Assembly (NCBI GenBank): GCA_011754535.1
Contig: JAAQVN010000001.1
Location: 4,588,001-4,652,000, forward strand
Source of the DNA: Enterobacter asburiae
Lineage (GTDB): Bacteria > Pseudomonadota > Gammaproteobacteria > Enterobacterales > Enterobacteriaceae
DNA: 64,000 nt
Reading direction: 5' to 3'
This document shows positions 9,624 through 25,633 of this stretch, piece after piece. Position numbers and translations under genes: made by a program. The notes beneath the pieces are model-generated. The model had not been told where the DNA came from and made no database searches. It was given only the letters and a program-made list of their open reading frames with translations. Each line of letters opens with the position of its first letter. The stretch's first letter is position 1.

Positions 9624-10586
9624 TTATTCGGCGCTTCGCAAGGAAATTTCACCACCCACCCAGGGCTTGATCGCGCCATCCTGCTCCAGAAGCAGCGCGC
9701 CCTGTGCGTCAATACCGCGGGAAACCCCGTAGATTTCTTTATCACCAATCAGCAGTTTCACCGGGCGGTTAATAAAGTTATCCAGCTTTTCCCAACGAGA
9801 CAGGAACGGTGCCAGACCTTCCTGTTCAAAAAGCGTGAGTGAGCTACGTAGCTCTTTAATCATGCGCACGGCAAGGGTGTTACGATCGATAACGATCCCC
9901 GCCTCCTGGAGGTTGGTCCAGGCCTGATTCACCACGTCATTCTGGACAGTACGCATCACCATATTGAGGCCCGCACCAATGACAATTTGCGCCGCATCAC
10001 CGGTCTTGCCCGTCAGTTCGACCAGGATCCCGGCAAGTTTACGATCGTTGAGGTACAGATCGTTTGGCCATTTAACACGGACCCGATCGGCACCCAGATC
10101 GTGCAGTACTTCCGCCATGACAATACCAATGACCAGACTCAGGCCAATGGCTGCGGCAGGCCCCTGCTCCAGACGCCAGTACATGGACAGATAGAGATTA
10201 GCGCCAAATGGCGAGAACCATTTGCGACCGCGACGGCCACGACCGGCCTGCTGATACTCGGCAACACAGGCATCGCCGGATGAGAGTTCGCTCAGCCGAT
10301 CCATAAGGTACTGGTTCGTCGAATCAATTACCGGCAGCACCGCAACATTGCCGTGTCCAAGCTGGCTGCGGATGACGTCTTCATTCAGCAATTGAATTGG
10401 CTCCGGCAGGCTGTAGCCTTTTCCGGGTACCGTGAACACATCAACACCCCAGTCGCGGAGGGTCTGAATATGCTTGTTAATGCCGGCACGGCTCATGCCA
10501 AGCTGCTCGCCCAGTTGCTCGCCAGAGTGGAACTCCCCGTCTGCAAGGATGCTAATCAGGGTTAACGGAATGGTATTGTCCTTCAC
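9624..10586 (-). CDS. birA: BirA, biotin-protein ligase and biotin operon repressor
   Basis: BirA activates biotin to biotinyl-AMP, attaches it to the biotin carboxyl carrier protein, and represses bioBFCD when holo-dimeric. It has 320 residues, as usual. An N-terminal winged helix-turn-helix occupies residues about 17-60 ([18 protein letters not shown]). The ligase domain follows, with the nucleotide loop GRGRRGRKW at 115-123, KWPNDLY near 172 and the active Lys183 (RKLAGILVE). It overlaps murB by 4 bases (ATGA), the E. coli arrangement. coaA, which converges on birA in E. coli, is missing here and bcsG takes its place. Confidence 0.98.
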   Translation of the reverse strand: MKDNTIPLTLISILADGEFHSGEQLGEQLGMSRAGINKHIQTLRDWGVDVFTVPGKGYSLPEPIQLLNEDVIRSQLGHGNVAVLPVIDSTNQYLMDRLSELSSGDACVAEYQQAGRGRRGRKWFSPFGANLYLSMYWRLEQGPAAAIGLSLVIGIVMAEVLHDLGADRVRVKWPNDLYLNDRKLAGILVELTGKTGDAAQIVIGAGLNMVMRTVQNDVVNQAWTNLQEAGIVIDRNTLAVRMIKELRSSLTLFEQEGLAPFLSRWEKLDNFINRPVKLLIGDKEIYGVSRGIDAQGALLLEQDGAIKPWVGGEISLRSAE

Positions 10587-11611
10587 GCAATGGTCTCCAC
10601 GGCATTCACTTCACCTGTGCGACCAATGAAGCGGACTTCTGGCTCCAGCCAGACGTTAAACTTTTCGCCCACACGCTGACGAACATAATGAGCCAGCTGC
10701 ACAACATCATTGCTGGTCGCATCGCATTGATTAATCAGTACCAGAGCCTGCTGCTGGTGAACGGCAGCGCCACCTACTGAAGCGCCTTTTAACTGGCATT
10801 GATCGATCAGCCAGCCTGCAGCCAGCTTCACGCTGCCATCGGTCTGAGGGTAATGTGGCGCAGTGGGCCATCCTTCAAGGAAGGCTTTTGCATTTTCGCT
10901 GCTGATAACCGGGTTTTTGAAGAAGCTTCCAGCATTTCCGTTTACTTTCGGATCGGGAAGTTTAGTCATCCGCATATGGCAAACTGAGTCAAATACGTCG
11001 CGGGGGGTGACGGTATCCGGATCGAGCCGCGTTAAATCACCGTAGGTGAGTACGGGCTGCCAGTTTTTCGACAGGCACAGGCCCACGGCGATAATCACGT
11101 AGCGATCCTGATATTCATGCTTGAAGATACTGTCACGGTAGCCGAAACGGCACTGCTCTGCCGTTAAGCGCTTAGCCGTTCCGGTCGCCAGTTCGATGCA
11201 GTCGACATACTCACAGACATGTTTCAGTTCGATGCCGTAGGCGCCGATGTTTTGAATGGGTGACGATCCGGCACAGCCTGGTATAAGCGCCAGGTTTTCC
11301 AGACCCGGCATCCCTTTTTCGAGGGTAAATTGCACCAGGTGATGCCAGTTTTCTCCGGCCCCCACGTGCAGATGCCAGCTATCTGCGCGCTCTTCCACAC
11401 CAATACCCATGATGCGGTTAACAATTACCGTGCCCGCGAAATCGTCGAGAAACAGGACATTGCTTCCTTCGCCCAGAATCAGTACGGGTTCGTTATTTTC
11501 TGTTGCGCTTTGCCATGCATCCAGCAGCTGCTGTGCTGTATCGGCACGTACAATTTGATTAGCATTACGTTGAATGCCAAAGGTATTCCAGGGCTTAAGG
11601 GAGTGGTTCAT
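10583..11611 (-). CDS. murB: MurB, UDP-N-acetylenolpyruvoylglucosamine reductase
   Basis: This flavoenzyme reduces UDP-GlcNAc-enolpyruvate to UDP-MurNAc with NADPH, the second committed step of peptidoglycan precursor synthesis. It has 342 residues. The FAD-binding GEGSNVLF is at 47-54, Arg159 is in CRFGYRD, the catalytic Ser229 is in NAGSFFKNP, and the C-terminal EPEVRF carries the catalytic Glu. It is a type I MurB. It lies 122 bp downstream of the 5S rRNA gene on the same strand, behind the rrn terminator, as after rrnB in E. coli. Confidence 0.98.
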   Translation of the reverse strand: MNHSLKPWNTFGIQRNANQIVRADTAQQLLDAWQSATENNEPVLILGEGSNVLFLDDFAGTVIVNRIMGIGVEERADSWHLHVGAGENWHHLVQFTLEKGMPGLENLALIPGCAGSSPIQNIGAYGIELKHVCEYVDCIELATGTAKRLTAEQCRFGYRDSIFKHEYQDRYVIIAVGLCLSKNWQPVLTYGDLTRLDPDTVTPRDVFDSVCHMRMTKLPDPKVNGNAGSFFKNPVISSENAKAFLEGWPTAPHYPQTDGSVKLAAGWLIDQCQLKGASVGGAAVHQQQALVLINQCDATSNDVVQLAHYVRQRVGEKFNVWLEPEVRFIGRTGEVNAVETIA

Positions 11612-11692
11612 AGACGCTATCCTGATGCAAAAACGCAGGTAGTTTACCGTATAAGCAGAGCGTTGGGGGATTAGTTTGTGCAGCGCAGAAAC

Positions 11693-11722
11693 GCAAAAAG
11701 GCCATCCTTGCGGATGGCCTCT
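11693..11722 (-). terminator. rRNA operon terminator
   Basis: On the minus strand the sequence GAGGCCATCC-GCAA-GGATGGCC is followed by TTTTTGCG. This is a strong rho-independent terminator 12 bases after the 5S rRNA gene. It separates the rRNA transcript from murB-birA. Confidence 0.85.
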
Positions 11723-11733
11723 TCACTTAATTG

Positions 11734-11853
11734 ATGCCTGGCAGTTCCCTACTCTCACATGGGGAGACCCCACACTACCATCGGCGCTACGGCGTTTCAC
11801 TTCTGAGTTCGGCATGGGGTCAGGTGGGACCACCGCGCTAAAGCCGCCAGGCA
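11734..11853 (-). rRNA. rrf: 5S ribosomal RNA
   Basis: The 120-nt gene begins TGCCTGGCGGC and ends CTGCCAGGCAT on the minus strand, the closing helix of enterobacterial 5S rRNA. Internal segments (GGTCCCACCTGACCCCATGC and GAAGTGAAACGCCGTAGCGC) match the family. There is one copy, with no tRNA between it and murB. Confidence 0.97.
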
Positions 11854-11931
11854 AATTCTGTTAATCTGTATCAGGCTGAATATTGTTTGCGTCTCTTCCG
11901 CCAAAACACCTTCGGCGTTGTAAGGTTAAGC

Positions 11932-14825
<2,894 letters not shown>

Positions 14826-14921
14826 TCACAACCCGAAGATGTTTCACTTCTGATTGCGAAAATTTGAGAGACTCGAACACACATAACATGTGTGTCGTTT
14901 CAATTTTCAGCTTGATCCAGA

Positions 14922-14934
14922 TTTTTAAAGAGCA
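14922..14934 (-). promoter_or_regulatory. Spacer boxA antitermination site
   Basis: TGCTCTTTAAAAA on the minus strand, upstream of 23S rRNA, is the second boxA of enterobacterial rrn operons. It is where the NusB-S10 antitermination complex reloads before the 23S gene. Confidence 0.75.
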
Positions 14935-14995
14935 AAACTTCGCAGTGCACCTTTTCAGGTTCACTCTGAAGTTTTCTTGTGTTCGCAGTAAAAGA

Positions 14996-15071
14996 TGGTG
15001 GAGCTATGCGGGATCGAACCGCAGACCTCCTGCGTGCAAAGCAGGCGCTCTCCCAGCTGAGCTATAGCCCC
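14996..15071 (-). tRNA. alaT: tRNA-Ala (TGC)
   Basis: This 76-nt gene starts GGGGCTATAGCTCAGC, has anticodon loop CTTTGCACG (anticodon TGC, reading GCN codons) and ends with an encoded CCA. It is the second of the two spacer tRNAs. The Ile-Ala pair is typical of rrnA, rrnD and rrnH in E. coli, whereas rrnB there carries tRNA-Glu. Confidence 0.98.
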
Positions 15072-15097
15072 ATCGTATTACAAATCTCTGTACCGGT

Positions 15098-15179
15098 AAT
15101 TTTTCCTGAGACAAGGCGTGGAAACGCGAATCATACATCAGTATGTGAGCGTTGCCGCAACGCAGTATCAGGGAAAATT
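15098..15179 (-). other. Four-arm stem-loop block in the tRNA spacer
   Basis: The tRNA-Ile to tRNA-Ala gap is 108 nt. A 12-bp outer stem (15098-15109 with 15168-15179, one mismatch in the transcript) encloses three hairpins: 15116-15127 (GCGT/ACGC), 15132-15145 (CATAC/GTATG) and 15149-15163 (GCGTTG/CAACGC). Drawn out, it is a closed four-way junction. It resembles the mobile ribosomal spacer loop blocks described in Escherichia and Salmonella, but I cannot confirm identity. Confidence 0.6.
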
Positions 15180-15256
<77 letters not shown>

Positions 15257-15325
15257 GCAGAGATTTTTACTGCTGTTTTTCATCAGACAATCTGTGTGAG
15301 CACTGCAAAGGCAGGTTCTTTAAGG

Positions 15326-16865
<1,540 letters not shown>

Positions 16866-17217
16866 AAGTTTGATGCTCGTGAATTAAACTTCGTAATGAA
16901 TTACGCATGTTCACTCAGAGACTTGGTATTCATTTTTCGTCTTGCGACGTTAAGAATCCATGTCACTTTGAGTGCCCACACAGATTGTCTGATAAATTGT
17001 TAAAGAGCAGTGCCGCTTCGTTTTCGCTGCGGCGCGGGGTGTGCATATTACGCTTTCCCGCTTCAGAGTCAAGCGTTTGTTTTGCTTTTCTCTGCTGGCC
17101 CGGCGGCGTGTGTGCCGTTGTTCCGTGTCAGTGGAGGCGCATTATAGGGAGTTATTCTTAAGTGACAAGCACAAAATACAAAAAACTTTTCGTTCGCTCA
17201 CTTTTCAAACTTAACGC
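16866..17217 (-). promoter_or_regulatory. rRNA operon leader and promoters P1 and P2
   Basis: This 352-bp gap holds the rrn control region, read on the minus strand. P1 has -35 TTGTCA (17163-17168), a 16-base spacer and -10 TATAAT (17141-17146), with an A/T-rich UP-like tract at 17170-17200 and a GCGCCTCC discriminator. P2 has -35 TTGACT (17067-17072), a 16-base spacer and -10 TAATAT (17045-17050). The leader boxA TGCTCTTTAACAA is at 16997-17009. G+C-rich discriminators of this kind confer ppGpp and DksA control in E. coli. No protein-coding gene is evident. Confidence 0.9.
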
Positions 17218-17763
17218 TTATTTAAGTCGCGAATCGCCCGCTAAATGCGCAATTTCCCGTGCAAAACCGGCCACCTGAGACCAGTCGGTATAAACCACTT
17301 CTTTACGCGTATCGGTTTCACCCCCGGTCATCTTCATAATCAGGCGGATCATAAAGCGGTCATACCAGCGGTAGCGAGGGTAGCGCAGCGCGCCGGCAAA
17401 AACGGCACACAGGTCTGGCTGCCACGGCGAGCTGAGCAAAAACTTGCGCGTGTAGCTGTTGGTCTGCGGCGTACGCTTTTCGGCTTTACGGGCAACCAGA
17501 TTGACCGAGTAAAACGCACCCGGCAATTTGTTGAGTACCGTCGTGTGCTTTTTCACAAAGCGATCCAGCGCCGGATGGAAATGCCCGTAACGAATGGAGG
17601 CGCCAATCACCACGCGATCGTACTCCTGCCAGGCAATCTGCTCCGCGCGATTCAGGTTCACCACATCCGAGTAAATGCCCAGCTCTTTTAATTCCGACGC
17701 CAGATACGCGGCAATCTCACGCGTTTGCCCGTCTCGCGTAGAGAAAAGAATCAGTGTTTTCAT
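17218..17763 (-). CDS. hemG: HemG, menaquinone-dependent protoporphyrinogen IX oxidase
   Basis: HemG is a flavodoxin-like FMN enzyme that oxidises protoporphyrinogen IX to protoporphyrin IX, passing electrons to the quinone pool. It has 181 residues, the usual length, starting [14 protein letters not shown], whose TRDGQT is the FMN-phosphate loop. The long insert loop typical of HemG is present (residues about 90-140). I chose the ATG at 17763 over a start 29 codons upstream. It follows trkH by 10 bases, so trkH-hemG form an operon, and it ends just before the rrn P1 promoter. Confidence 0.97.
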   Translation of the reverse strand: MKTLILFSTRDGQTREIAAYLASELKELGIYSDVVNLNRAEQIAWQEYDRVVIGASIRYGHFHPALDRFVKKHTTVLNKLPGAFYSVNLVARKAEKRTPQTNSYTRKFLLSSPWQPDLCAVFAGALRYPRYRWYDRFMIRLIMKMTGGETDTRKEVVYTDWSQVAGFAREIAHLAGDSRLK

Positions 17764-17773
17764 CAACGGCTCC

Positions 17774-19225
17774 TTATTCGCGCCAGAATGTTGGGGTGAA
17801 CAGCACCAGCAGGGTAAAGACCTCAAGACGACCAAACAGCATATTGGCAATGAGGATCCATTTCGCGACCGGGTTCATACTGGCAAAGTTATCCGCCACA
17901 ACCCCCAGGCCAGGCCCGAGGTTATTCAATGTTGCGACGACGGACGCAAAGGCGGAGAAATCATCCACCCCCGTCGCAATGATCGCCAGCATGCTGACGA
18001 TAAAGACCAGCGCATACGCCGAGAAGAACCCCCACACCGCCTCGAGGATACGTTCCGGCAGTGCGCGGTTACCCAGCTTGATGCTGTAGACCGCATTCGG
18101 GTGAACCAGACGCTTCAGCTCACGGTTCCCCTGCTTGAACAGCAGCAGAATACGAATCACCTTCAGGCCACCACCCGTCGACCCGGCGCAGCCGCCGATA
18201 AAGGCAGAGCACAGCAGCAGTACCGGCAGGAACAGCGGCCAGCGCGCGATGCTGTCCGTGGTAAACCCAGCGGTCGTCGCCATCGACACCACCTGGAAGA
18301 ACGCCTGATTAAGCGTGGTTAGCGCAGAGTTGTAAACATCATGGAACCACAGCACCAGGGTGCAGATGACGACCAGTGTAAGCTGGACGCCAATGAACAT
18401 GCGGAACTCAGGATCGCGCGAGTACACCTTCAGGCTACGCCCGCTGAGTAACGAGAAGTGCAGACCGTAGTTACAACCGGAGATCAGCAGGAAAATGGCA
18501 ATGATGGTGTTTATCGTTGGACTGTCGAAGTAGCCCACGCTGGCGTCGTGGGTGGAGAACCCGCCGATAGCAATTGTCGCAAAGCTGTGTCCGATAGCAT
18601 CGAAAGCAGGCATCCCGGCAAACCAGAGCGCCAGCGCGCAGGCTACCGTCAACAGAACATAAATCAGCCACAGGGTTTTCGCCGTCTCGGCAATACGTGG
18701 GCGCATCTTGTTGTCTTTCAGCGGTCCCGGCATTTCAGCCCTGTACAGCTGCATCCCCCCGACGCCCAGAATCGGGAGAATAGCCACCGCCAGGACGATG
18801 ATCCCCATCCCCCCGAACCACTGCAGCATCTGGCGATAAAAGAGAATAGCGTGCGGTAACGAATCCAGCCCCACCAGCGTCGTCGCCCCGGTGGTCGTTA
18901 ATCCGGAGAAGGATTCAAAAAAGGCGTCCGTGATGCTGAGATTAGGCTGTTCAGAGAAGATAAAGGGCAGCGAACCGACACTTCCCAGCACCGTCCAGAA
19001 CAGGACCACAATCAGAAATCCTTCGCGAGATTTCAGCTCACCTTTCTGACGACGGTTCGGCCACCACAGCAGCGAGCCGATCGCCAGCGCGACAAAGAAG
19101 GTCTGGGTAAATGCCCGCCCCGCGCCGTCCCGGTAGATAAGCGCCACCAGTCCAGGGAGAATCATCGTCCCCGAAAAGAGTATGACCAGCAGTCCAACGA
19201 TTCGGGTTATGGCACGAAAATGCAT
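17774..19225 (-). CDS. trkH: TrkH, potassium uptake channel subunit
   Basis: TrkH is the membrane pore of the low-affinity Trk K+ system and is gated by the cytoplasmic TrkA. It has 483 residues, the E. coli length, with about ten membrane segments and four pore-loop repeats of the SKT superfamily (for example the [32 protein letters not shown] and [10 protein letters not shown] regions), each with the selectivity-filter glycine. It overlaps nothing and is 40 bases downstream of yigZ. Confidence 0.97.
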   Translation of the reverse strand: MHFRAITRIVGLLVILFSGTMILPGLVALIYRDGAGRAFTQTFFVALAIGSLLWWPNRRQKGELKSREGFLIVVLFWTVLGSVGSLPFIFSEQPNLSITDAFFESFSGLTTTGATTLVGLDSLPHAILFYRQMLQWFGGMGIIVLAVAILPILGVGGMQLYRAEMPGPLKDNKMRPRIAETAKTLWLIYVLLTVACALALWFAGMPAFDAIGHSFATIAIGGFSTHDASVGYFDSPTINTIIAIFLLISGCNYGLHFSLLSGRSLKVYSRDPEFRMFIGVQLTLVVICTLVLWFHDVYNSALTTLNQAFFQVVSMATTAGFTTDSIARWPLFLPVLLLCSAFIGGCAGSTGGGLKVIRILLLFKQGNRELKRLVHPNAVYSIKLGNRALPERILEAVWGFFSAYALVFIVSMLAIIATGVDDFSAFASVVATLNNLGPGLGVVADNFASMNPVAKWILIANMLFGRLEVFTLLVLFTPTFWRE

Positions 19226-19265
19226 CTCTGCCGTTTCCTTTGGTATTCAAAAAAGTGAGGTGGGA

Positions 19266-19880
19266 TTATTCTTCAATCGGCAGCAATTGCAACGAACCGC
19301 GACTGAAATCAGCCAGTTTTGCTGAAAAAGCAGCCAGTTCCGCCTGAGGAAGCGCCACGCGTAATTGCACCATTGCCTGGTAATCACTGTGCGCAATCAC
19401 GCCGTTAAATTGTTTGAGCAGCGTTTCAATGCCCGATAGCTGAGCGTAATCGCACAACAAAGTATATTCGGTGAGCGGCGTTTTGCGGATGGTCGTCAGG
19501 ATATTCAGTGCCTGCTGAACTCCGCCACCATACGCTTTAACCAGCCCGCCCGTACCTAACAGAATGCCGCCGTAGTAGCGCACCACCACGGCGGTAATTT
19601 CACCCACGCCGCTGCCCATCAGCTGTGAAAGCATGGGTTTACCGGCCGTGCCCGCCGGTTCACCATCGTCGGAAAACCCCAGCTGTTGTGAATCGTCAGG
19701 CGGCCCTGCCACCCACGCCACGCAGTGGTGACGTGCGTCGGGATGCTCGGCCCGGACGGACTCGACAAACGCCTTTGCCGCCTCTACGCCATCGGTATGC
19801 GCCAGCAGCGTAATAAAGCGGCTTTTCTTGATTTCCTCGACAAAGGTGACCGGTTCAGCCGGTATCAGCCAGCTTTCCAT
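19266..19880 (-). CDS. yigZ: YigZ, IMPACT-family protein
   Basis: This 204-residue protein belongs to the UPF0029/IMPACT family. The N-terminal domain has the conserved SRFIT..AHT and DARHHCVAW segments and the GEPAGTAGKPML motif (about 73-84), followed by a ferredoxin-like C-terminal domain. Its biochemical role is not established; eukaryotic relatives modulate GCN2 signalling. It overlaps the pepQ stop by 1 base (TGATG), so translation is coupled. Confidence 0.9.
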   Translation of the reverse strand: MESWLIPAEPVTFVEEIKKSRFITLLAHTDGVEAAKAFVESVRAEHPDARHHCVAWVAGPPDDSQQLGFSDDGEPAGTAGKPMLSQLMGSGVGEITAVVVRYYGGILLGTGGLVKAYGGGVQQALNILTTIRKTPLTEYTLLCDYAQLSGIETLLKQFNGVIAHSDYQAMVQLRVALPQAELAAFSAKLADFSRGSLQLLPIEE

Positions 19881-21211
19881 CAGGCCAGCTTCAGGTCTCG
19901 CGTCATATTCTCGATACCGTTTTCGTGAACCACCACGTTATCTTCGATACGAATGCCGCCAAACGGCTTCAGCGCGTCGATTTTTTCCCAGTTGAAGTGT
20001 TTGCTGAACTGACCTTCACGCCACGGCGCCAGCAGGGATTCGATAAAGTAGATCCCTGGTTCAATCGTCAGTACCATACGCGGCTCAAGAATACGGGTGC
20101 AGCGCAGGTAAGGATATTTAGACGGTGCCGCCAGGTGCGTGCCGGTATCATCCTGCATAAAGCCCGCAACGTCGTGAACCTGCAGGCCCAGCGGATGGCC
20201 GATACCGTGCGGCATAAATGGCCCGGTCAGATCGTTCTCGACCATCGCCTCTTCGCTCATGTCTTTCACAATCTGATGCTTACGCAGCAGTTTGGCGATG
20301 CGCTGATGGAACTGGATGTGGTAATCCACGTAGCTGGTTCCGGCTTTCATGGTGCCAATCAGCGCCAGCTGCTCATCATTCACGTCTTTAATCAACTGCG
20401 CGAAATCGGTGTCCGCATTTGCCGCCCAGGTACGGGTCAGGTCGGCCGCATAGCCGTTGTACTCTGCGCCTGCATCCAGCAGGAAGCTGCGCATCTCAGA
20501 CGGAACCTGGTGATCCAGTTTGGTGTAGTGGAGAACAGACGCATGCTCGTTCAGCGCGACGATGTTGCTGTACGGCACGTCGGTGTCGCGGTGACCGGTT
20601 GCGGTCAGGTAGGCCTGGTTAATGTCGAACTCGCTCATGCCTGACTGGAACGCCTCGTGCGCGGCACGGTGGCCATTCACCGCCGTTTTTTGCGCTTCAC
20701 GCATGCAGTAAAGTTCGTAGTCAGTCTTATACGCGCGATAGTAATGAAGGTAATCCAGCACGCCTTTCGGGTTGAGTTTATCTGCCGGAATATCCAGACC
20801 GAGCGCACGTTCAGGTACGGGGCCGATGTAGCCGATGTTGCCGCGCGCCGCTGGCAGCTGGCTGCCAATACCGTCCGCTTTCGGCAGAGCAATAACCTCA
20901 ATTTCTTCCGTCCAGAAAGAGGTCGGCAATGGTTCAACGTTGTGCCAGTAATCGACCGGCAGGTAGAACCACAGTTTCGGCTTGTTCACGCCATCCACCA
21001 GCAGCCAGCAATTTGGAACCTGAGTCACCGGCACCCAGGCTTTAAACTGCGGGTTGACCTTAAACGGGTAGGCGTGATCATCAAGAAAAGTATTCATCAG
21101 CTCGCCGGAGTGGATCAGCAGGGCATCCAGCTTGAAGCGGGCCAGTACATCGCGGGTACGTTCCTGTAGGGTAACGATATGATTTTTATAAAGCGAAGCC
21201 AGTGAGTCCAT
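19880..21211 (-). CDS. pepQ: PepQ, Xaa-Pro dipeptidase
   Basis: PepQ is a manganese M24B peptidase that cleaves dipeptides with C-terminal proline. The metal-binding residues lie in [18 protein letters not shown] (two Asp, near 245 and 257), [10 protein letters not shown] (His, near 339), TIEPGIYF (Glu) and RIEDNV (Glu). It has 443 residues. Two adjacent ATG codons exist; I chose 21211 because AAGGA lies 6 bases upstream of it and the length then equals E. coli PepQ. It is divergent from fadB. Confidence 0.95.
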   Translation of the reverse strand: MDSLASLYKNHIVTLQERTRDVLARFKLDALLIHSGELMNTFLDDHAYPFKVNPQFKAWVPVTQVPNCWLLVDGVNKPKLWFYLPVDYWHNVEPLPTSFWTEEIEVIALPKADGIGSQLPAARGNIGYIGPVPERALGLDIPADKLNPKGVLDYLHYYRAYKTDYELYCMREAQKTAVNGHRAAHEAFQSGMSEFDINQAYLTATGHRDTDVPYSNIVALNEHASVLHYTKLDHQVPSEMRSFLLDAGAEYNGYAADLTRTWAANADTDFAQLIKDVNDEQLALIGTMKAGTSYVDYHIQFHQRIAKLLRKHQIVKDMSEEAMVENDLTGPFMPHGIGHPLGLQVHDVAGFMQDDTGTHLAAPSKYPYLRCTRILEPRMVLTIEPGIYFIESLLAPWREGQFSKHFNWEKIDALKPFGGIRIEDNVVVHENGIENMTRDLKLA

Positions 21212-21358
21212 CATTCTTCCTTTCGTTTTTTTGACCTCAAGTCATCGCATCTTAGCACACCTCACTCCGGCTGCGTGATTTCCACCGACCGTGATCAATG
21301 CAGCATTTTCTTAATGAGTAATTTGCATTTTATTAACATAAATTCCACACTCCGTTTC

Positions 21359-21375
21359 ATCTGGTATGACCAGAT
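21359..21375. promoter_or_regulatory. FadR operator of fadBA
   Basis: ATCTGGTATGACCAGAT is a perfect 17-base palindrome around its centre, and differs by one base from the E. coli fadBA FadR site as I remember it (ATCTGGTACGACCAGAT). It lies 27 bases before the fadB start. FadR represses fadBA until long-chain acyl-CoA releases it. Confidence 0.9.
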
Positions 21376-21401
21376 CCACTTGCTGGATTCAGGAGACTGA
21401 C

Positions 21402-23591
21402 ATGCTTTACAAAGGCGACACCCTGTACCTCAACTGGCTGGAAGACGGCATTGCCGAACTGGTGTTCGATGCCCCCGGCTCAGTGAATAAGCTTGATACC
21501 GCGACGGTGGCCAGTCTTGGCCAGGCGCTGGAAGTGCTTGAAAAGCAATCTGAATTAAAAGGGCTGCTGCTGCGCTCTAACAAAGCGGCCTTTATTGTCG
21601 GTGCCGATATCACCGAATTCCTTTCGCTGTTCCAGGTTCCGGAAGAACAGCTGAGCCAGTGGCTGCACTTTGCCAACAGCGTCTTTAATCGCCTGGAAGA
21701 TCTGCCTGTTCCAACGATCTCTGCCGTGAACGGCTACGCGCTGGGCGGCGGGTGCGAGTGCGTGCTGGCGACCGACTACCGTTTGGCGACGCCGGACCTG
21801 CGCATCGGCCTGCCGGAAACCAAGCTGGGCATTATGCCGGGCTTTGGCGGATCCGTGCGCATGCCGCGCATGCTGGGTGCAGACAGCGCCCTGGAAATCA
21901 TTGCCGCTGGTAAAGACGTAGGCGCGGAACAGGCGCAGAAAATCGGCCTGGTCGACGGCGTCGTGAAGCCAGAGAAGCTGGTTGAAGGCGCACTTGCCAT
22001 ACTGCGTCAGGCGATTAACGGCGATCTCGACTGGAAGGCCAAGCGCCAGCCGAAGCTGGAGCCGTTAAAGCTCAGCAAGATTGAAGCCACCATGAGCTTC
22101 ACCATGGCCAAAGGCATGGTGATGCAGACGGCGGGTAAACACTACCCGGCGCCAATTACGGCGGTGAAAACCATTGAAGCGGCAGCCCGATTTGGCCGCG
22201 ACGAAGCCCTGAAGCTCGAAAATCAAAGCTTTGTTCCGCTGGCGCACACCAATGAAGCCCGCGCGCTGGTTGGCATCTTCCTCAACGATCAGTTCGTGAA
22301 GGGCAAAGCCAAACAGCTGACCAAAAACGTTGAGACGCCAAAACATGCGGCAGTGCTCGGCGCCGGTATTATGGGCGGCGGCATCGCTTACCAGTCGGCC
22401 TGGAAAGGCGTACCGGTAGTGATGAAAGACATCAACGAGAAATCTCTGACGCTGGGCATGACCGAAGCGGCCAAGCTGCTGAATAAGCAGCTGGAACGCG
22501 GAAAAATTGACGGGCTGAAGCTTGCAGGCGTGATCTCCACCATTCAGCCTGTGCTGGAATACAGCGGTTTCGACCGTGTCGACGTGGTGGTCGAAGCCGT
22601 CGTCGAGAACTCGAAAGTCAAAAAAGCGGTGCTGGCGGAAACGGAAGACAAGGTTCGTCCTGAGACCGTACTGGCCTCTAACACCTCCACCATTCCAATC
22701 AGCGAGCTGGCGAGCGTGCTGAAGCGTCCGGAAAACTTCTGCGGGATGCACTTCTTCAACCCGGTACACCGTATGCCGCTGGTCGAAGTGATCCGTGGGG
22801 AAAAAACCTCTGACGAAACCATTGCTAAAGTGGTGGCGTGGGCAAGCAAGATGGGTAAAACACCGATCGTCGTTAACGACTGCCCGGGCTTCTTTGTTAA
22901 CCGCGTGCTGTTCCCGTACTTCGCCGGTTTTAGCCAATTGCTGCGCGACGGCGCGGACTTCCGCAAAATCGACAAAGTAATGGAAAAACAGTTCGGCTGG
23001 CCAATGGGCCCGGCATATCTGCTGGACGTGGTGGGCATTGATACCGCCCACCACGCCCAGGCGGTGATGGCGGCAGGCTTCCCGCAGCGCATGCAGAAAG
23101 ATTATCGCGACGCCATTGACGCGCTGTTCGACGCCAACCGCTTCGGCCAGAAAAACGGCCTGGGCTTCTGGCGCTATAAAGAAGACAGCAAAGGTAAACC
23201 GAAGAAAGAAGAAGATGCCGTGGTCGATGGCCTGCTGGCCGACGTTAGCCAGCCGAAGCGCGACTTCACGGACGATGAGATCATCGCCCGGATGATGATT
23301 CCAATGATCAACGAAGTGGTGCGTTGCCTTGAAGAAGGCATTATCGCCAGCCCGGCAGAAGCCGACATGGCGCTGGTATACGGCCTCGGCTTCCCTCCGT
23401 TCCACGGCGGCGCGTTCCGCTGGCTGGACACGCTCGGCAGCGCCCGCTATCTCGATATGGCCCAGCAGTACCAGCACCTCGGCCCGCTTTATGAGGTGCC
23501 GGAAGGGCTGCGTAACAAAGCGCGCCATAACGAACCCTACTATCCAGCAGTTGAGCCAGCCCGTCCGGTTGGCGAGCTGAAAACGGCTTAA
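21402..23591 (+). CDS. fadB: FadB, fatty acid oxidation complex alpha subunit
   Basis: FadB is the multifunctional subunit of aerobic beta-oxidation: enoyl-CoA hydratase/isomerase in the N-terminal third and 3-hydroxyacyl-CoA dehydrogenase in the rest. It has 729 residues. The hydratase region has [18 protein letters not shown] and [13 protein letters not shown] with the catalytic Glu residues. The dehydrogenase has the Rossmann [10 protein letters not shown] (about 320) and the catalytic His in [12 protein letters not shown] (about 450). The ATG at 21402 follows AGGAG by 6 bases; the in-frame start 12 codons upstream overlaps the FadR operator and is rejected. fadA follows in an operon. Confidence 0.98.
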   Translation: MLYKGDTLYLNWLEDGIAELVFDAPGSVNKLDTATVASLGQALEVLEKQSELKGLLLRSNKAAFIVGADITEFLSLFQVPEEQLSQWLHFANSVFNRLEDLPVPTISAVNGYALGGGCECVLATDYRLATPDLRIGLPETKLGIMPGFGGSVRMPRMLGADSALEIIAAGKDVGAEQAQKIGLVDGVVKPEKLVEGALAILRQAINGDLDWKAKRQPKLEPLKLSKIEATMSFTMAKGMVMQTAGKHYPAPITAVKTIEAAARFGRDEALKLENQSFVPLAHTNEARALVGIFLNDQFVKGKAKQLTKNVETPKHAAVLGAGIMGGGIAYQSAWKGVPVVMKDINEKSLTLGMTEAAKLLNKQLERGKIDGLKLAGVISTIQPVLEYSGFDRVDVVVEAVVENSKVKKAVLAETEDKVRPETVLASNTSTIPISELASVLKRPENFCGMHFFNPVHRMPLVEVIRGEKTSDETIAKVVAWASKMGKTPIVVNDCPGFFVNRVLFPYFAGFSQLLRDGADFRKIDKVMEKQFGWPMGPAYLLDVVGIDTAHHAQAVMAAGFPQRMQKDYRDAIDALFDANRFGQKNGLGFWRYKEDSKGKPKKEEDAVVDGLLADVSQPKRDFTDDEIIARMMIPMINEVVRCLEEGIIASPAEADMALVYGLGFPPFHGGAFRWLDTLGSARYLDMAQQYQHLGPLYEVPEGLRNKARHNEPYYPAVEPARPVGELKTA

Positions 23592-24764
<1,173 letters not shown>

Positions 24765-24890
24765 ATCAGGAAAAGTATCTCAAAGCCAATGGCGTCAAAA
24801 CGAGCGCAGCTAACGCAGTTATGGCGTCATTGGCGAAGAGAGACAGTTTAGTTGCCGTTCTTCCCGCCTGTCAGGGGCGGGTTTTTTATT
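24765..24890 (+). ncRNA. fadBA 3' UTR, candidate small RNA
   Basis: The 3' UTR carries a 13-bp stem with two wobble pairs (24785-24797 with 24822-24834), an unstructured U/C-rich stretch and a terminator ending in six U. This is the shape of an Hfq-binding sRNA released from the mRNA 3' end. An sRNA from the fadBA 3' end (FadZ) has been reported in related enterobacteria; I cannot check sequence identity. Confidence 0.4.
24863..24888 (+). terminator. fadBA terminator
   Basis: CCCGCC, a 7-base loop and GGCGGG are followed by TTTTTTA. It lies about 100 bases after the fadA stop and directly abuts the fre stop codon on the other strand. Confidence 0.85.
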
Positions 24891-25591
24891 TAAATGAAGG
24901 CAAACGCATCGCCGAACAGACGGTCTTCACGCGCGTCACGTTCATTACAGAACAGGTCGCGGGCAATTTTCGCCATCTCGAAACGACCTGCAATGTAGAT
25001 ATCATGTCCCGCCAGCGTACCGTGATCCTGCAGTACCGCCGTCAGCACCGTTCCACTACGTCCACGCCAGCCCTCTTCAGGCTGCTCGACCACTGGCTCG
25101 ATGCGTAGATTTGGATGGTTGATGCTCAGCGCTTCCAGTTCAGACAGGTCATACAGGTGCTTCTCTTCGCGGCCGCCCCAGTAGATGGTGATATCACGTT
25201 CCGGGTTACGCGCCAGTGCGGTCAACAGAATAGAGCGCACATATGAGAAGCCTGTACCACCAGCGATCAGGATCAGTGGACGGTCTTCGTCATCACGTAA
25301 CCATGCCTCGCCGTGAGGAATATCGACCACAATCTCACGCTCTTTCAGGATGCGGTCCATCACGGCCATCGCGTACAGGTTAAGCTCAGACGCACCAATA
25401 TGCAGCTCAATAAATTCCTGCTCTGCTGGCGTAGAGGCCATAGAGAAAGGACGCTTATCACGCTCATCCATCACGACCATCAGGTACTGGCCGGCACGGA
25501 ATGAGAATGCCGCTTCAGGAACCAGGCGGACGCGATATACGGTGTCGGTAATAGCATCTACCGACGTCACTTTACAGCTTAAGGTTGTCAT
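24890..25591 (-). CDS. fre: Fre, NAD(P)H-flavin reductase
   Basis: Fre reduces free riboflavin, FMN or FAD with NAD(P)H, supplying reduced flavin, for example to ribonucleotide reductase activation, ferric reduction and, with UbiX, prenylated-FMN chemistry. It has 233 residues, with the flavin-binding RPFSMAS (near 46) and the nicotinamide-binding [11 protein letters not shown] (near 110) of the ferredoxin-reductase fold, but no bound-flavin domain. It follows ubiD in the same direction, 42 bases apart. Confidence 0.95.
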   Translation of the reverse strand: MTTLSCKVTSVDAITDTVYRVRLVPEAAFSFRAGQYLMVVMDERDKRPFSMASTPAEQEFIELHIGASELNLYAMAVMDRILKEREIVVDIPHGEAWLRDDEDRPLILIAGGTGFSYVRSILLTALARNPERDITIYWGGREEKHLYDLSELEALSINHPNLRIEPVVEQPEEGWRGRSGTVLTAVLQDHGTLAGHDIYIAGRFEMAKIARDLFCNERDAREDRLFGDAFAFI

Positions 25592-25633
25592 TCGCTCTCT
25601 CTGTCGGGAAGTCTATAGGGCTTAACGGTCAGC

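Noticed and set aside
21366-21401. fadB start 12 codons upstream
   Set aside because: It would begin within the FadR operator and lacks a ribosome-binding site; the ATG at 21402 has AGGAG.
22065-23528. 487-codon minus-strand frame opposite fadB
   Set aside because: It is an antisense shadow caused by codon bias of a conserved gene; its sequence is His/Arg/Val-rich and matches no family.
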